From the NCBI GenBank assembly GCA_964520985.1, contig CAZFPB010000003.1, positions 130,949 to 194,948 of the forward strand: 64,000 nt of DNA. Direction: 5' to 3'. Both the position numbers and the translations under genes were made by a program. Positions 15,642 through 25,900 of this stretch are shown here, one piece after another. The notes under the pieces are model-generated. The model saw only the letters and a program-made list of their open reading frames with translations. It was not told where the DNA came from and did no database searches. This stretch comes from CAYSGL01 sp964520985 (GTDB taxonomy: Bacteria > Pseudomonadota > Alphaproteobacteria > Micavibrionales > Micavibrionaceae). The stretch's first letter is position 1. The number at the start of each line of letters is the position of its first letter.

Positions 15642-18600
15642 ATGGGCCGGCACAATCTTTACGGATCTGCCACCTTACGTCAGTCAGGTAACGTTTTCTT
15701 CGCGCTGTTCGGGGCCGTAGGCCTTGTCGGCGTCTTAGGTGCGTCGGCGATGACCATCATGAAAGGCCCGGTGCGGGCCATGCAGAACGTTACCCAGAAA
15801 ACCGTGGCGGAAAACCAGATGATTGCAGGCGGACGCCTCTCTTTGGTGGGCGCTGGCCAGCAGGCACAGGGCGGTGATTGCGATGGTGACGGCTACATTG
15901 AGCCTGTGCCATGGGTGACCAATGGAACAGGGACTGCGCCGGTTGGCGGCGGATTTATTCCGGCGACGCTGGGTGCGGCGCGTCAGGATCCGTGGGGTAA
16001 TACATACGGGTACTGCATCTGGGATCATGGGACGAAAATTGATGATGCCACCTGCGGCGGCGCATCGCAGCTGCGTCTACGCGGCACGTCTGCCGGAGAA
16101 GATAAAGTGGCGATTGCCATTATTTCATCGGGCGCTAACCGTACCTTCGAGACATCGTGTAATGATGATCCAACCTATATTACGCGCGTGGCGAACAGCG
16201 ATGACGTGATCATGGAATACACCTATGCAGAATCGAGCTCGCTGTCAGGTGGTTTGTGGAATATCAAGACGGGCGCGCCCCAAGTAGCGGAAATTGCCAA
16301 GAACCTGGAAGTCAAAAACGCGGGCGGCGATGTGGTGTTTGGCGTGGATTCCACGACCGACACAACCAAGCCCTCGATCAAGGTCGATTTTGTGCAGAAG
16401 CTCACTCCGGCGAAAAAGGGCGTGGAGTTTCTTTCCAACATCGTTCAGGGCGCGACGTGGCTCTCTGGTGATGGTGACAATGAAGGGGTCTTTGTTGCGA
16501 GCAATGGATATGTCGGGATTAATGAAGGCGCACCAGCCCATGGGCTGACCATAAAAGGCACGGGCGGCGCCAATGATGATACAGTTTCCTACAGCTACGG
16601 TAACACTTCGAATGCGTCCGTCATACGCGGGTACAAAGCGCGCGGGACAGAAGCGGCAAGAACAACGCCGCTGGCAAATGATTATTTCATGACATATGGC
16701 GCGAACGGATGGGATGGGTCTGCCTGGCAAACTGCCGGCGATATCCATACGCGCGCTTTCACCGATTGGGCGACGGAAGAAAGTTCTTACATGCAGTTCA
16801 ACACGCGCGTTGCCGGTACAACGGCCGAGCGCATGCGCATTCATGGGAACGGAAATGTCGGTATAGGCAATAATGTGCCATCGCAATTGCTGACGGTGGG
16901 GTATGGGTTGAGTGGCACCGGCACAGACACGGATATGATCGAGGTGCGCAGTCGCGGCCATTCAGGCATTTCTATTCTTGGCGATTACGGTAACCTGAGC
17001 GGTGAAACCGGCGGCGCGTTCTTGCGCTTGTCGATTGATGCGAACACGGCCGTGACCAGCAACTGGGGCGGATTCTTGAGCGCGGTGCAGAACGCCGGCG
17101 AAGATGGTACGGGCGGCACCTATACCGATACGATTGGTAATTCGATCCTGCTCGGCACCAAAGGTGCGATGCCCCTGCAACTGGGGACAGCTGGCAGTGT
17201 TACCATGACAGTGACGACGGACAACAAGGTCGGACTTGGCACGACAGTGCCCTCCGTACCGCTGCATCTCAATTATAACAACGATATTACCGCGATTGGT
17301 ACGGGCGGTAGTTTCATGATCGGGACGGTTGGCGGCGGTAATTTTATCATGGATAACAATGAGCTGCAGGTGCGCAGTGGCTTAACTGACCCAGCAACGA
17401 TGCTGCTGCAGAACTTTGGGGGTAATCTGACGATAGGTCCGACTGGCTCCAGCCGATTCTACTACATGGCGGACACTGGAAATGTGAGTATAGGCGGTCT
17501 CGTACCCACGCAAAAACTGCATGTCAATGGTAATGCCATCGTCACAGGCAATGTTGGTATGGGCGGATTTTTGAGTGAAAGCCCAACAGGCGCGTACGGC
17601 CTGACATTTTTTACAGGCGGCGCCATGGCGCATGATGTATCGAGTGCGACTTATGATGTCTGGCTGCAAGGCAGTACGACAACCAACGTATCCGGCACGG
17701 AAAGAAATCTGGCAGTGCTCGGTCGCAACTCAAACGATACGCTTTATCTGAACTATGCCAGCGAATATGGCGGCGGCACCATTATTGGCGGCCCCGTGAC
17801 AATCCAAGGAGATATTACAGCGACTGGCAGCGGTCTTGGCGACAACCTCGGTAACCACATCGCCACCAAGGCGCTGGCGATGGGCAGCTTTAAAATTACC
17901 GGTCTCGCCACACCAACTGCCGCCTCCGATGCAGCGACTAAAGCCTATGTCGACAGTGTATCTGGTCTGCAAACATCCGATGCTGACTTGCGTTACTTGC
18001 GCCTCACTGGCGGAACGTTAACGGGGAACTTGTGGTTTACCAGCGGGGCTACGCGTTATCTTGGAACGACAGACGCGTTCTCCCTCGTCCTGCGTACGAA
18101 CAACGTGAACGCGCTGACTATCAACAGCGCGCAGAATGCCACCTTCGCTGGCGCCGTCACGGTCGGTGGGACGCTGGCTGTTGCAGACAATGCAATCACC
18201 AGTAGCGCCGGAACAATCCGCGATGCGAACGGCGGCTGGGTGCGTACCTACAATGACACTGGCTGGTATAATGGTACACATGCCGGCGGCTGGTATATGA
18301 CCGATACGAGTTGGGTCAAGTCATACAACAATAAGGGCGTTTATACAGGCGGTAACATGCGCGCAGATGGCCAGTTCCAGGGAGACGTCGGGGACGCTGT
18401 AACCGCTCCCTCTTTCTCTTTCAGCAGCGATCCTAATACAGGTATGTGGCATCCAGGAACTGATGTTGCCGGTATTACGGCTGGTGGGCAGGAGAGTATC
18501 CGCTTCTATCCGACCTATATTCACGCGATGAGCAACCAGATCAAGAACCTGGCAGCACCAACATCGGCGAATGATGCCACGACGAAGGCCTATGTCGATT

Positions 18601-19016
18601 CCAAGGTCGCCGGTTCAACGAATTACATTGTCCAGGGTACCTGCACGGCTGAGAACGATAACAATGGATGCACTGTCACGGTAAGCTGCACAAGCCGCGA
18701 CATTGCTATCGCCAGCCGGTCATCGTGGGACCTCGAAAGCAGTGGCGGTCCGACTTATGCTGAAGCGCAGGCCTTACAATGGAACCAGTATCAGCTGTCC
18801 AAGACAGATAGCGATACACCGAGCGCCGGTATGACCATAGGTGGTTTGAGTTTCGATCCCTACGCATCATCCGGGACCAAGAGTGTGATTGGCGACTATG
18901 GTTCAGGCAAGCCGTTTGGCGGCCGGAGTGTGACCTTCAGATGCTATGAATCGGATAGTAACGGGGGAGATTGCCACATCAAGGCCGAAGTTCTCTGTAT
19001 GGCGGTCAATAATTAA
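15642..19016 (+). CDS. giant pseudopilin-headed fibre protein 1, PilV-like adhesin
   Basis: The 1124-residue protein starts at the ATG after GGGGGAATTT; the earlier in-frame ATGs at 15624 and 15630 lie in the hairpin or Shine-Dalgarno region. Domains in order: one hydrophobic helix (residues 17-36, QSGNVFFALFGAVGLVGVLG); a pseudopilin-like globular region (to about 190) with a calcium-loop-like DCDGDG at about 79, DPWGNTYGYC at about 116, an ISSGANRTFET strand and four cysteines; and a long Gly/Thr/Asn-rich beta shaft with tail-fibre repeats (two TKAYVD elements, one NTGMW). Residues 864-910 (YNGTHAGGWYMTDTSW, NNKGVYTGG) resemble a segment of the conjugative-pilus tip adhesin PilV. The last about 110 residues hold six cysteines. 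No S74 chaperone is present. Confidence 0.85.
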   Translation: MGRHNLYGSATLRQSGNVFFALFGAVGLVGVLGASAMTIMKGPVRAMQNVTQKTVAENQMIAGGRLSLVGAGQQAQGGDCDGDGYIEPVPWVTNGTGTAPVGGGFIPATLGAARQDPWGNTYGYCIWDHGTKIDDATCGGASQLRLRGTSAGEDKVAIAIISSGANRTFETSCNDDPTYITRVANSDDVIMEYTYAESSSLSGGLWNIKTGAPQVAEIAKNLEVKNAGGDVVFGVDSTTDTTKPSIKVDFVQKLTPAKKGVEFLSNIVQGATWLSGDGDNEGVFVASNGYVGINEGAPAHGLTIKGTGGANDDTVSYSYGNTSNASVIRGYKARGTEAARTTPLANDYFMTYGANGWDGSAWQTAGDIHTRAFTDWATEESSYMQFNTRVAGTTAERMRIHGNGNVGIGNNVPSQLLTVGYGLSGTGTDTDMIEVRSRGHSGISILGDYGNLSGETGGAFLRLSIDANTAVTSNWGGFLSAVQNAGEDGTGGTYTDTIGNSILLGTKGAMPLQLGTAGSVTMTVTTDNKVGLGTTVPSVPLHLNYNNDITAIGTGGSFMIGTVGGGNFIMDNNELQVRSGLTDPATMLLQNFGGNLTIGPTGSSRFYYMADTGNVSIGGLVPTQKLHVNGNAIVTGNVGMGGFLSESPTGAYGLTFFTGGAMAHDVSSATYDVWLQGSTTTNVSGTERNLAVLGRNSNDTLYLNYASEYGGGTIIGGPVTIQGDITATGSGLGDNLGNHIATKALAMGSFKITGLATPTAASDAATKAYVDSVSGLQTSDADLRYLRLTGGTLTGNLWFTSGATRYLGTTDAFSLVLRTNNVNALTINSAQNATFAGAVTVGGTLAVADNAITSSAGTIRDANGGWVRTYNDTGWYNGTHAGGWYMTDTSWVKSYNNKGVYTGGNMRADGQFQGDVGDAVTAPSFSFSSDPNTGMWHPGTDVAGITAGGQESIRFYPTYIHAMSNQIKNLAAPTSANDATTKAYVDSKVAGSTNYIVQGTCTAENDNNGCTVTVSCTSRDIAIASRSSWDLESSGGPTYAEAQALQWNQYQLSKTDSDTPSAGMTIGGLSFDPYASSGTKSVIGDYGSGKPFGGRSVTFRCYESDSNGGDCHIKAEVLCMAVNN

Positions 19017-19168
19017 TCCAAATAAGCTATGTTAAGGCGTTTTTGGGGTAAAATCGTCGTGTATCTTCCTTAAAATCAATAAATAGGCTAGAATCACCGT
19101 CTCTTACAGGGCCGATCATGCCCTAATTATCCTGATGTTAATAATTTAGTATCACCATTAAAAGTGGA

Positions 19169-19201
19169 GACATGTATAGCGCCGTTCGGGTTCTTCATGT
19201 C
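19169..19201 (+). promoter_or_regulatory. 5' UTR hairpin before fibre gene 2
   Basis: GACATG (19169-19174) pairs perfectly with CATGTC (19196-19201), just upstream of the Shine-Dalgarno GGGGAA. Compared with gene 3 (GACATA/TATGTC), the sixth pair has changed from A-T to G-C, a compensatory change. The inner hairpin is degenerate here. An upstream block (TTATCCTGATGTTAATAATT, about 19128-19147) is shared with gene 1 and probably belongs to a common promoter. Confidence 0.55.
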
Positions 19202-19217
19202 TGTTGGGGAATATTAC

Positions 19218-22200
19218 ATGGGCCGGCACACTCTTCACGGATACGCCACCTTGAGTCAGTCAGGTAACGTCTTTTTTGCGTTGTTCGGGGCCGTAGGTCT
19301 TGTCGGCGTGCTTGGCGCTTCGGCCATGACCATTATGAAAGGCCCGGTGCGGGCTATGCAGAACGTCACCCAGAAAACTGTTGCGGAAAATCAGATGATT
19401 GCAGGCGGACGCCTCTCGTTGATTGGCGCGGCCAAATCGGATCTGGGCGGCGGGGATTGCGATGGCGATGGTTATATCGAGCCTGTGCCATGGGTCACGA
19501 CCGGAACCGGCACGGCGCCAGTTGGCGGCGGTTTTATTCCCCCGACGCTGGGCGCTGCGCGTCAGGATCCGTGGGGTAATACGTACGGGTACTGTATCTG
19601 GGATCATGGGACGAAAGTCGCCGACACCGGTTGCGGCGGCGCTTCGCAAAAACGTCTGCGCGGGACATCCGCGGGCCAGGAAAAAGCGGCCATTGCCATT
19701 ATTTCATCCGGTGCCAACCGTACGTTTGAAACAACCTGCGGCAACGATCCAACCTACATCACACGCGTGGCGAACAGCGATGACGTGATCATGGAATATA
19801 CCTATGCAGAATCAGGCTCGCTGGCGGGCGATCTGTGGAATATAAAGACAGGCGCGCCCGAGGTTGCCGAGATTGCCAAGAACCTGGAAGTAAAGAACAC
19901 GCTTGGCGATGTGGTATTCGGTGTGGATTCTACGACCGACACGACAAAACCGTCGATCAAGGTTGATTTCGTCCAGAAATTGACGCCAGCCAAAAATGGC
20001 GTCGAGTTTCTCTCGAATATCATTTTAGGCACAAGCTGGCTGTCGGGCGATGGCGGTAATGAAGGGGTCTTTGTTAATAATAATGGCTATGTCGGGATTA
20101 ACGAAGGCGCGCCCTCTCATGTGTTGACCATAAAAGGCACGGGCGGTGCGAATGACGACATGATTTCCTACAGCTATGGCAATACGGCCAGCGCCTCTGT
20201 GATACGGGGGTATAAAGCGCGCGGCACGGAGGCTGCAAAGACTCTGCCTATAGCCAATGATTATTTCATGACGTATGGCGCGAACGGATGGGATGGGTCT
20301 GCCTGGCAAGGGGCTGGCGATATCCATACGCGCGCTTTCACCGATTGGGCGACGGAACAAAGTTCTTACATGCAGTTCAACACGCGCGTGGCTGGCACGA
20401 CGGCCGAGCGCATGCGCATTCATGGAAATGGTAACGTCGGTATCGGCAATATTGTGCCGTCGCAATTATTAACCGTTGGCGCGGGTACTAGCGGTGCCGC
20501 TACGGACATGGATATGATCGAAGTACGCAGCCGCGGCAATGCGGGTATTTCCATCCTCGGTGACTACGGCAACCTGAGCGGTGAAACCGGCGGCGCGTTC
20601 CTGCGCCTGTCGATCGACGGTAACACGGCCGTGACGAGCAACTGGGGCGGATTCTTGAGCGCCGTACAAAATGCTGGCGAAGATGGTACTGGCGGCACGT
20701 ATACGGATACGCTGGGTAACTCGATCCTGCTTGGTTCAAAAGGCGCGATGCCGCTGCAACTGGGGACGGCCGGGTCTGTTACCATGACAGTGACGACGGA
20801 TAACAAGGTCGGACTTGGCACAACGGCGCCCTCCGTACCGCTGCATCTCAATTATAACAACGATATTACCGCGATTGGTACGGGCGGCAGTTTCATGATC
20901 GGGACTGTGGGCGGCGGTAACTTTATCATGGATAACAATGAGCTGCAGGTGCGCAGTGGCTTGGCGACTGCAACGACCATGGTTCTACAGAATTTTGGAG
21001 GAAACCTGACGATTGGTCCATCAGGCACCAGCAGATTTACGTACGCGGCGGGTAGCGGGAACGTGGGACTTGGCGGCGTTACGCCGACGCAGAAGCTGCA
21101 TGTCGATGGGAACGCGCTGGTAACCGATAATATTGGTGTAGGAGGATTTATCAGCGCAGAACCGACCGGTGCCTATGGTCTGAAATTCATTCCGGGTACG
21201 GGAGCCATGTATCAAGATGTCAGTAGCGCAACCTATGATATCTGGCTGCAAGGGAGTTCAACGACACCAGGTGGAACGACGCGTAATCTGGCGCTGCTGG
21301 GCCGTACCGATACGGATATTTTATACGTGAATTATCCAGTCAGCACAAACGGCGGCGAATATTCCGGCGGGACAGTTATTGGCGGACCGGTCAAAATCAA
21401 CGGTGATATCGCTATCACAGGGGATATCACCGCGACGGGAACTGGTCTTGGCGACAACCTCGGTAACCACATCGCCACCAAAGCGCTGGCGATGGGCAGC
21501 TTTAAAATTACCGGTCTGGCCACACCAACAACCGCCTCCGATGCGGCGACCAAAGCCTATGTCGATCTGCAGGCGGCCGGCGCGGCGGATAACCTCGGTA
21601 ACCATACGGCGACCGCGCATCTGCGTTTAGGTGCATACTACCTCTCCGGAGACGGCGGCGCCGAAGGTATTCTGGTTGGCAGCACCGGTATTGTAACGAC
21701 CAGTGGCGATATAATCGTCAACGGTTCGGTCAAGGCTAACCCGACAGGTGACCTTGCGACGCTGCCAAGCTACAGCTGGAACGGTGACACGGATACGGGC
21801 ATGTGGCGCATAGACGCCAACCAGATTGGTATGACGACGGGCGGAGTAAACCGTGTGACGATTAATTCGGCTGGGATTAATGTTGTAGGCGATATTGTGG
21901 CGAGCAGTAACTTCGCCGGAAATTCCGCCGATACTGTGACGGCGCCAGCCTATAGTTGGGGCGGGAATACCGATACCGGTATGTGGCAAGCCGCAACCGA
22001 TGTGGTTGGTATCACCGCCAACGGCACGGAAAGCGTGCGTTTTTATTCAACTTATCTGCATATGATGAGCCATCAGATCAAGAACGTCGCTGCGCCAACA
22101 TCGGCGAACGATGCCGCGACCAAGGCTTATGTTGACGCGAATGCCGGTATAACGACAACGGATGGGGATGCCCGCTACCTGCGTCTGAGTGGCGGAACGT

Positions 22201-22730
22201 TGACGGGTAACTTATGGTTTACCGCCGGGGCAACCCGTTATATCGGCACGACCGATGCGTTCAGCTTTATTATCCGCACCAATAACACCAATGCGCTGAC
22301 GATTAACTCGTCGCAGAACGCGACCTTTGCCGGAAGCGTGACAATTGGGGGCACGCTGGCTATGGGTGGCGATAAGATTACCGGTCTTGGCACACCTACA
22401 GCCAGTACCGATGCGGCAACCAAGGCGTATGTAGATTCTAAAATTGGGGCCGACGCCGACTGCGCGGCGGGTAATATGAGTATGCGAGTCATTTACAGAG
22501 CGCAAGTTTCATGCGGCGGTAACTCGGGCGCTGTTGTCGGAAGTTTTACGCACGCCTGCCCAGCGGCAGTTCATGGACAAGTGAGATCCTGCACCTACAC
22601 GGCAAGTGGCTCTAACGTATCCGGTACGACCACGGCTTATTATCAATGCTGGAACGGCGCAAGACAGCAGACCGGTGTAGGCGGGGGAAGCCTGACAACA
22701 TATGACTCCTCCAATTGCGGTAACGACTAA
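19218..22730 (+). CDS. giant pseudopilin-headed fibre protein 2
   Basis: This 1170-residue paralogue of the preceding gene is nearly identical to it over the membrane helix and pseudopilin-like head, and very similar over much of the first two thirds. The shaft carries three DAATKAYVD elements and two DTGMW elements, and a block beginning GSVKANPTGDLATLPSYSW that is shared with fibre protein 3 but absent from protein 1. The last about 95 residues form a cap with six cysteines (AQVSCGG, THACPAAVHG, YYQCWNG, SSNCGND), unrelated in sequence to the six-cysteine cap of protein 1. The start at 19218 follows GGGGAATATTAC. A strong terminator follows the gene. Surface exposure is inferred from the head and from relatedness to tail fibres. 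Confidence 0.85.
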   Translation: MGRHTLHGYATLSQSGNVFFALFGAVGLVGVLGASAMTIMKGPVRAMQNVTQKTVAENQMIAGGRLSLIGAAKSDLGGGDCDGDGYIEPVPWVTTGTGTAPVGGGFIPPTLGAARQDPWGNTYGYCIWDHGTKVADTGCGGASQKRLRGTSAGQEKAAIAIISSGANRTFETTCGNDPTYITRVANSDDVIMEYTYAESGSLAGDLWNIKTGAPEVAEIAKNLEVKNTLGDVVFGVDSTTDTTKPSIKVDFVQKLTPAKNGVEFLSNIILGTSWLSGDGGNEGVFVNNNGYVGINEGAPSHVLTIKGTGGANDDMISYSYGNTASASVIRGYKARGTEAAKTLPIANDYFMTYGANGWDGSAWQGAGDIHTRAFTDWATEQSSYMQFNTRVAGTTAERMRIHGNGNVGIGNIVPSQLLTVGAGTSGAATDMDMIEVRSRGNAGISILGDYGNLSGETGGAFLRLSIDGNTAVTSNWGGFLSAVQNAGEDGTGGTYTDTLGNSILLGSKGAMPLQLGTAGSVTMTVTTDNKVGLGTTAPSVPLHLNYNNDITAIGTGGSFMIGTVGGGNFIMDNNELQVRSGLATATTMVLQNFGGNLTIGPSGTSRFTYAAGSGNVGLGGVTPTQKLHVDGNALVTDNIGVGGFISAEPTGAYGLKFIPGTGAMYQDVSSATYDIWLQGSSTTPGGTTRNLALLGRTDTDILYVNYPVSTNGGEYSGGTVIGGPVKINGDIAITGDITATGTGLGDNLGNHIATKALAMGSFKITGLATPTTASDAATKAYVDLQAAGAADNLGNHTATAHLRLGAYYLSGDGGAEGILVGSTGIVTTSGDIIVNGSVKANPTGDLATLPSYSWNGDTDTGMWRIDANQIGMTTGGVNRVTINSAGINVVGDIVASSNFAGNSADTVTAPAYSWGGNTDTGMWQAATDVVGITANGTESVRFYSTYLHMMSHQIKNVAAPTSANDAATKAYVDANAGITTTDGDARYLRLSGGTLTGNLWFTAGATRYIGTTDAFSFIIRTNNTNALTINSSQNATFAGSVTIGGTLAMGGDKITGLGTPTASTDAATKAYVDSKIGADADCAAGNMSMRVIYRAQVSCGGNSGAVVGSFTHACPAAVHGQVRSCTYTASGSNVSGTTTAYYQCWNGARQQTGVGGGSLTTYDSSNCGND

Positions 22731-22740
22731 GTTTGCTTGA

Positions 22741-22779
22741 ACCATAAAAAAGCCCGCGTCATGCGGGCTTTTTTATGGT
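22741..22779 (+). terminator. rho-independent terminator after fibre gene 2
   Basis: AAAAAAGCCCGC and GCGGGCTTTTTT form a perfect twelve-pair stem around the loop GTCAT, with a T run on the 3' side. It lies ten bases after the stop codon. The next gene therefore needs its own promoter in 22780-22870. Confidence 0.93.
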
Positions 22780-22873
22780 CCGGATTCATTTGCTTCGAAG
22801 AAGAAACCAGATACACTCATTTTATCTAATATTATTCTTACCTTAATACTTTTCAGTCAAAATTAAATATGGA

Positions 22874-22909
22874 GACATAGGTGAATGCGCCCTCAAGGCG
22901 CCTTATGTC
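22874..22909 (+). promoter_or_regulatory. 5' UTR hairpin before fibre gene 3
   Basis: GACATAGG (22874-22881) pairs with CTTATGTC (22902-22909) over eight pairs including one G-U. It encloses GCGCC-CTCAA-GGCGC (22887-22901) with a five-base bulge. The stem ends five bases before GGGGGAG. This is the most complete of the three related structures. Confidence 0.62.
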
Positions 22910-22923
22910 GATTGGGGGAGTTC

Positions 22924-25900
22924 ATGGGCCTACAGTATAACGGAGATTACACTGTATTAAATCAATCAGGGAATGTCTTCTTCGCGCTGTTCGGGGCTGT
23001 TGGCCTTGTCGGCGTTCTTGGCGCCTCCGCCATGACGATCATGAAAGGCCCGGTTCGGGCCATGCAGACAGTTACGCAAAAGACCGTGGCGGAAAACCAG
23101 ATGATCGCTGGCGGACGCCTCTCGTTGATTGGCGCGGCCAAATCGGATCTGGGCGGCGGGGACTGCGATGGCGATGGTTATATCGAGCCTGTGCCGTGGG
23201 CGACCACGGGAACAGGGACTGCGCCGGTTGGCGGCGGTTTTATTCCTGCGACTTTGGGCGCAGCGCGTCAGGATCCCTGGGGCAATACCTATGGGTACTG
23301 TATCTGGGACCACGGAACGAAAGTCGCTGACACGGCTTGCGGCGGTGCAACGCAAAAACGTCTGCGCGGGACATCCGCCGGCGAGGAAAAAGTGGCCATT
23401 GCGATCATTTCCTCGGGCGCCAACCGTACGTTTGAAACGACCTGCGGCAACGATCCGACTTATATCACACGTGTTGCCAACAGCGATGACGTGATCATGG
23501 AATATACCTATGCGGAATCCAGCTCCCTTGCGGGCGATCTGTGGAATATTAAGACAGGCGCGCCCGAGGTTGCCGAGATTGCCAAGAACCTGGAAGTAAA
23601 GAACACGCTTGGCGATGTGGTATTCGGTGTGGATTCTACGACCGACACGACAAAACCATCGATCAAGGTCGACTTCGTGCAGAAACTCACCCCGGCGAAA
23701 AAGGGGGTAGAATATCTTTCAAACATTGTTCTGGGCACGAACTGGCTGTCTGGCGATGGTGATGCAGAGGGCATTAGAATGGATGCCAGTGGAAATGTGG
23801 GTGTAGGCGTAGCGCCGACAACTTTCAAGCTGGATGTGAACGGCACAGCCCGTCTGAGCAGTACGCTGGATGTTACGGGCGTAACCCGCCTTGCCAATAC
23901 GGTTGATATTACCCAGCCTGTCGGTTCGACCTCTGCGCGCGCCTTGCGTCTTGGATACGAAGATGCCAGCAACTATGCGCGTTTTTATGCGTATGGTTCT
24001 GCCCATGCGTCAACACCTGGCCGTCTGCTGATTGACAACATTGTTGCCGGATCTAGTTCTAACGGTGGTTACATCGACTTCTTGCCAAGTTCCAATTATT
24101 TACGTCTTTATCCACCTGGCGCTGCGAATGGCTACATGCAGCTATATTCTGGCGGCTCGGAGACTATGCGTCTGGCAGCCGACAGTAATGTCGCGATTGG
24201 CGCCTTTGCACCGGCGGTTCCACTACATGTCAAGAATGCGACGGTTGATGCTGCTTTAACCGCCGGCACGGGTGCTTTCATGATTGGAACCGAAGCTGGC
24301 AACAATCTGATGATGGATAATAATGAAATTTTTGCGCGCGCCAACGGCGTGGCAAGCCCGCTCTATATAGAGTCCTCTCTTCTTACGGTGAAAAATGATC
24401 TGACTGTGACGGGCGATGCGGCCGTTACCGGCGTGGCGAGCGTAACCGGCGTGACGAACGCGGATGGCGGCCTCGTTGTCGATGGGAAAACCATTATTCA
24501 CGGTACCAGTGGGGGCGTGATTGCCGCTCACTATACCGCCGATGCGGTGCATTATGGCCTCTACGAGGTGCGTAATAGTGCTGGCGGACGCGGCTTGTAT
24601 TTTGGGTGGGGTAACGGCGGCACTACAGCGCAGCTTGTTCTCGATACAGCGACAACCTTAATGTTCAGCGGTGGAACGCTGAATATGGGCGCCAATAGAA
24701 TTGAGAATGTTGGCGCTCCGACCGCTTCAACCGATGCAGCCACCAAAGGATATGTTGATGCCACGGCGCTTACAGCAACGACGGGTGATGGACGCTATGT
24801 TAATGTAACGGGCGACACTATGACCGGTACGCTGACAATGGGCGGCACGGCGACTATCAATATGGGTAGCAGCAAAATCACGAGCCTTGCGACGCCAACG
24901 GCGGCGTCGGATGCGGCGACCAAGGCCTATGTCGATCTGGCGGCCGCGGCGGCCGCGGATAACCTCGGTAACCATATCGCGACTCAAGCGCTAGCGATGA
25001 GCAACTTCAAAATCACAGGACTTGCAACGCCGACAGCGAACACAGATGCCGTAACGAAAGCGTATGTCGATACGAATAGCGTTACCCAAGCGGAAGGAGA
25101 CACGCGTTTTGTCAATGTCACCGGCGATACCATGACAGGAACTCTTTCTGTCAGACCGGCTAGCGGCATGGGCCAAATGCAAATTTACGGTAAGGGAGAT
25201 GGTACAAACTTTGCCGGTCTTCTATTACGTGACGATACAAACGCCAGATCTTGGATGGTGACACATCATCAAAATAGTACCTCCCTTAACAGCCTGTTGT
25301 TCCAGTATAGTAGTGGCGGTGCATGGACTTCCGCCATGGGGATTGCGTCGACCGGGGTTGTCACGACCTATAGCGACTTGATCGTGAACGGCTCGGTCAA
25401 GGCGAACCCGACGGGCGATGCGGAAACATTACCTAGTTACAGCTGGAATGGCGATACGGATACAGGTATGTGGCGCTCCGGCACCGGTAATGCGATCGGC
25501 TTTACCACCGGCGCTGTAAATCGCATGACCGTAAATTCTGCCGGTATATCGGTTGTCGGTGATGTCACCGCCAGCAGTAACTTTAACGGGAATGTTTCTG
25601 ATGCGGTGACGGCTCCAGCGTTTACGTGGGGCGGCGATCCGGATACGGGTATGTGGCGGGCAGGAACGAACGTGGTTGGTATCGCCGCCGGCGGTGTGGA
25701 AAGTGCGCGTTTCTATGGCACCTATCTGCACATGATGAGCCACCAGATTAAGAACGTGCTCGATCCAACATCAGCGCAGGATGCAGCGACCAAGGCTTAT
25801 GTAGATAACGTTGCCGTCACGCAGACCGATGGCGATGCACGCTATCTGCGCCTGAGCGGCGGCACGTTGACGGGTAATCTTTTCATGACAGGGGCAACGC

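Noticed and set aside
16245..16961. Long antisense frames opposite the fibre genes.
   Set aside because: They mirror Gly/Thr/Asn-rich codons of the sense genes, have no ribosome sites and recur in the same position in each paralogue, so they are shadows.
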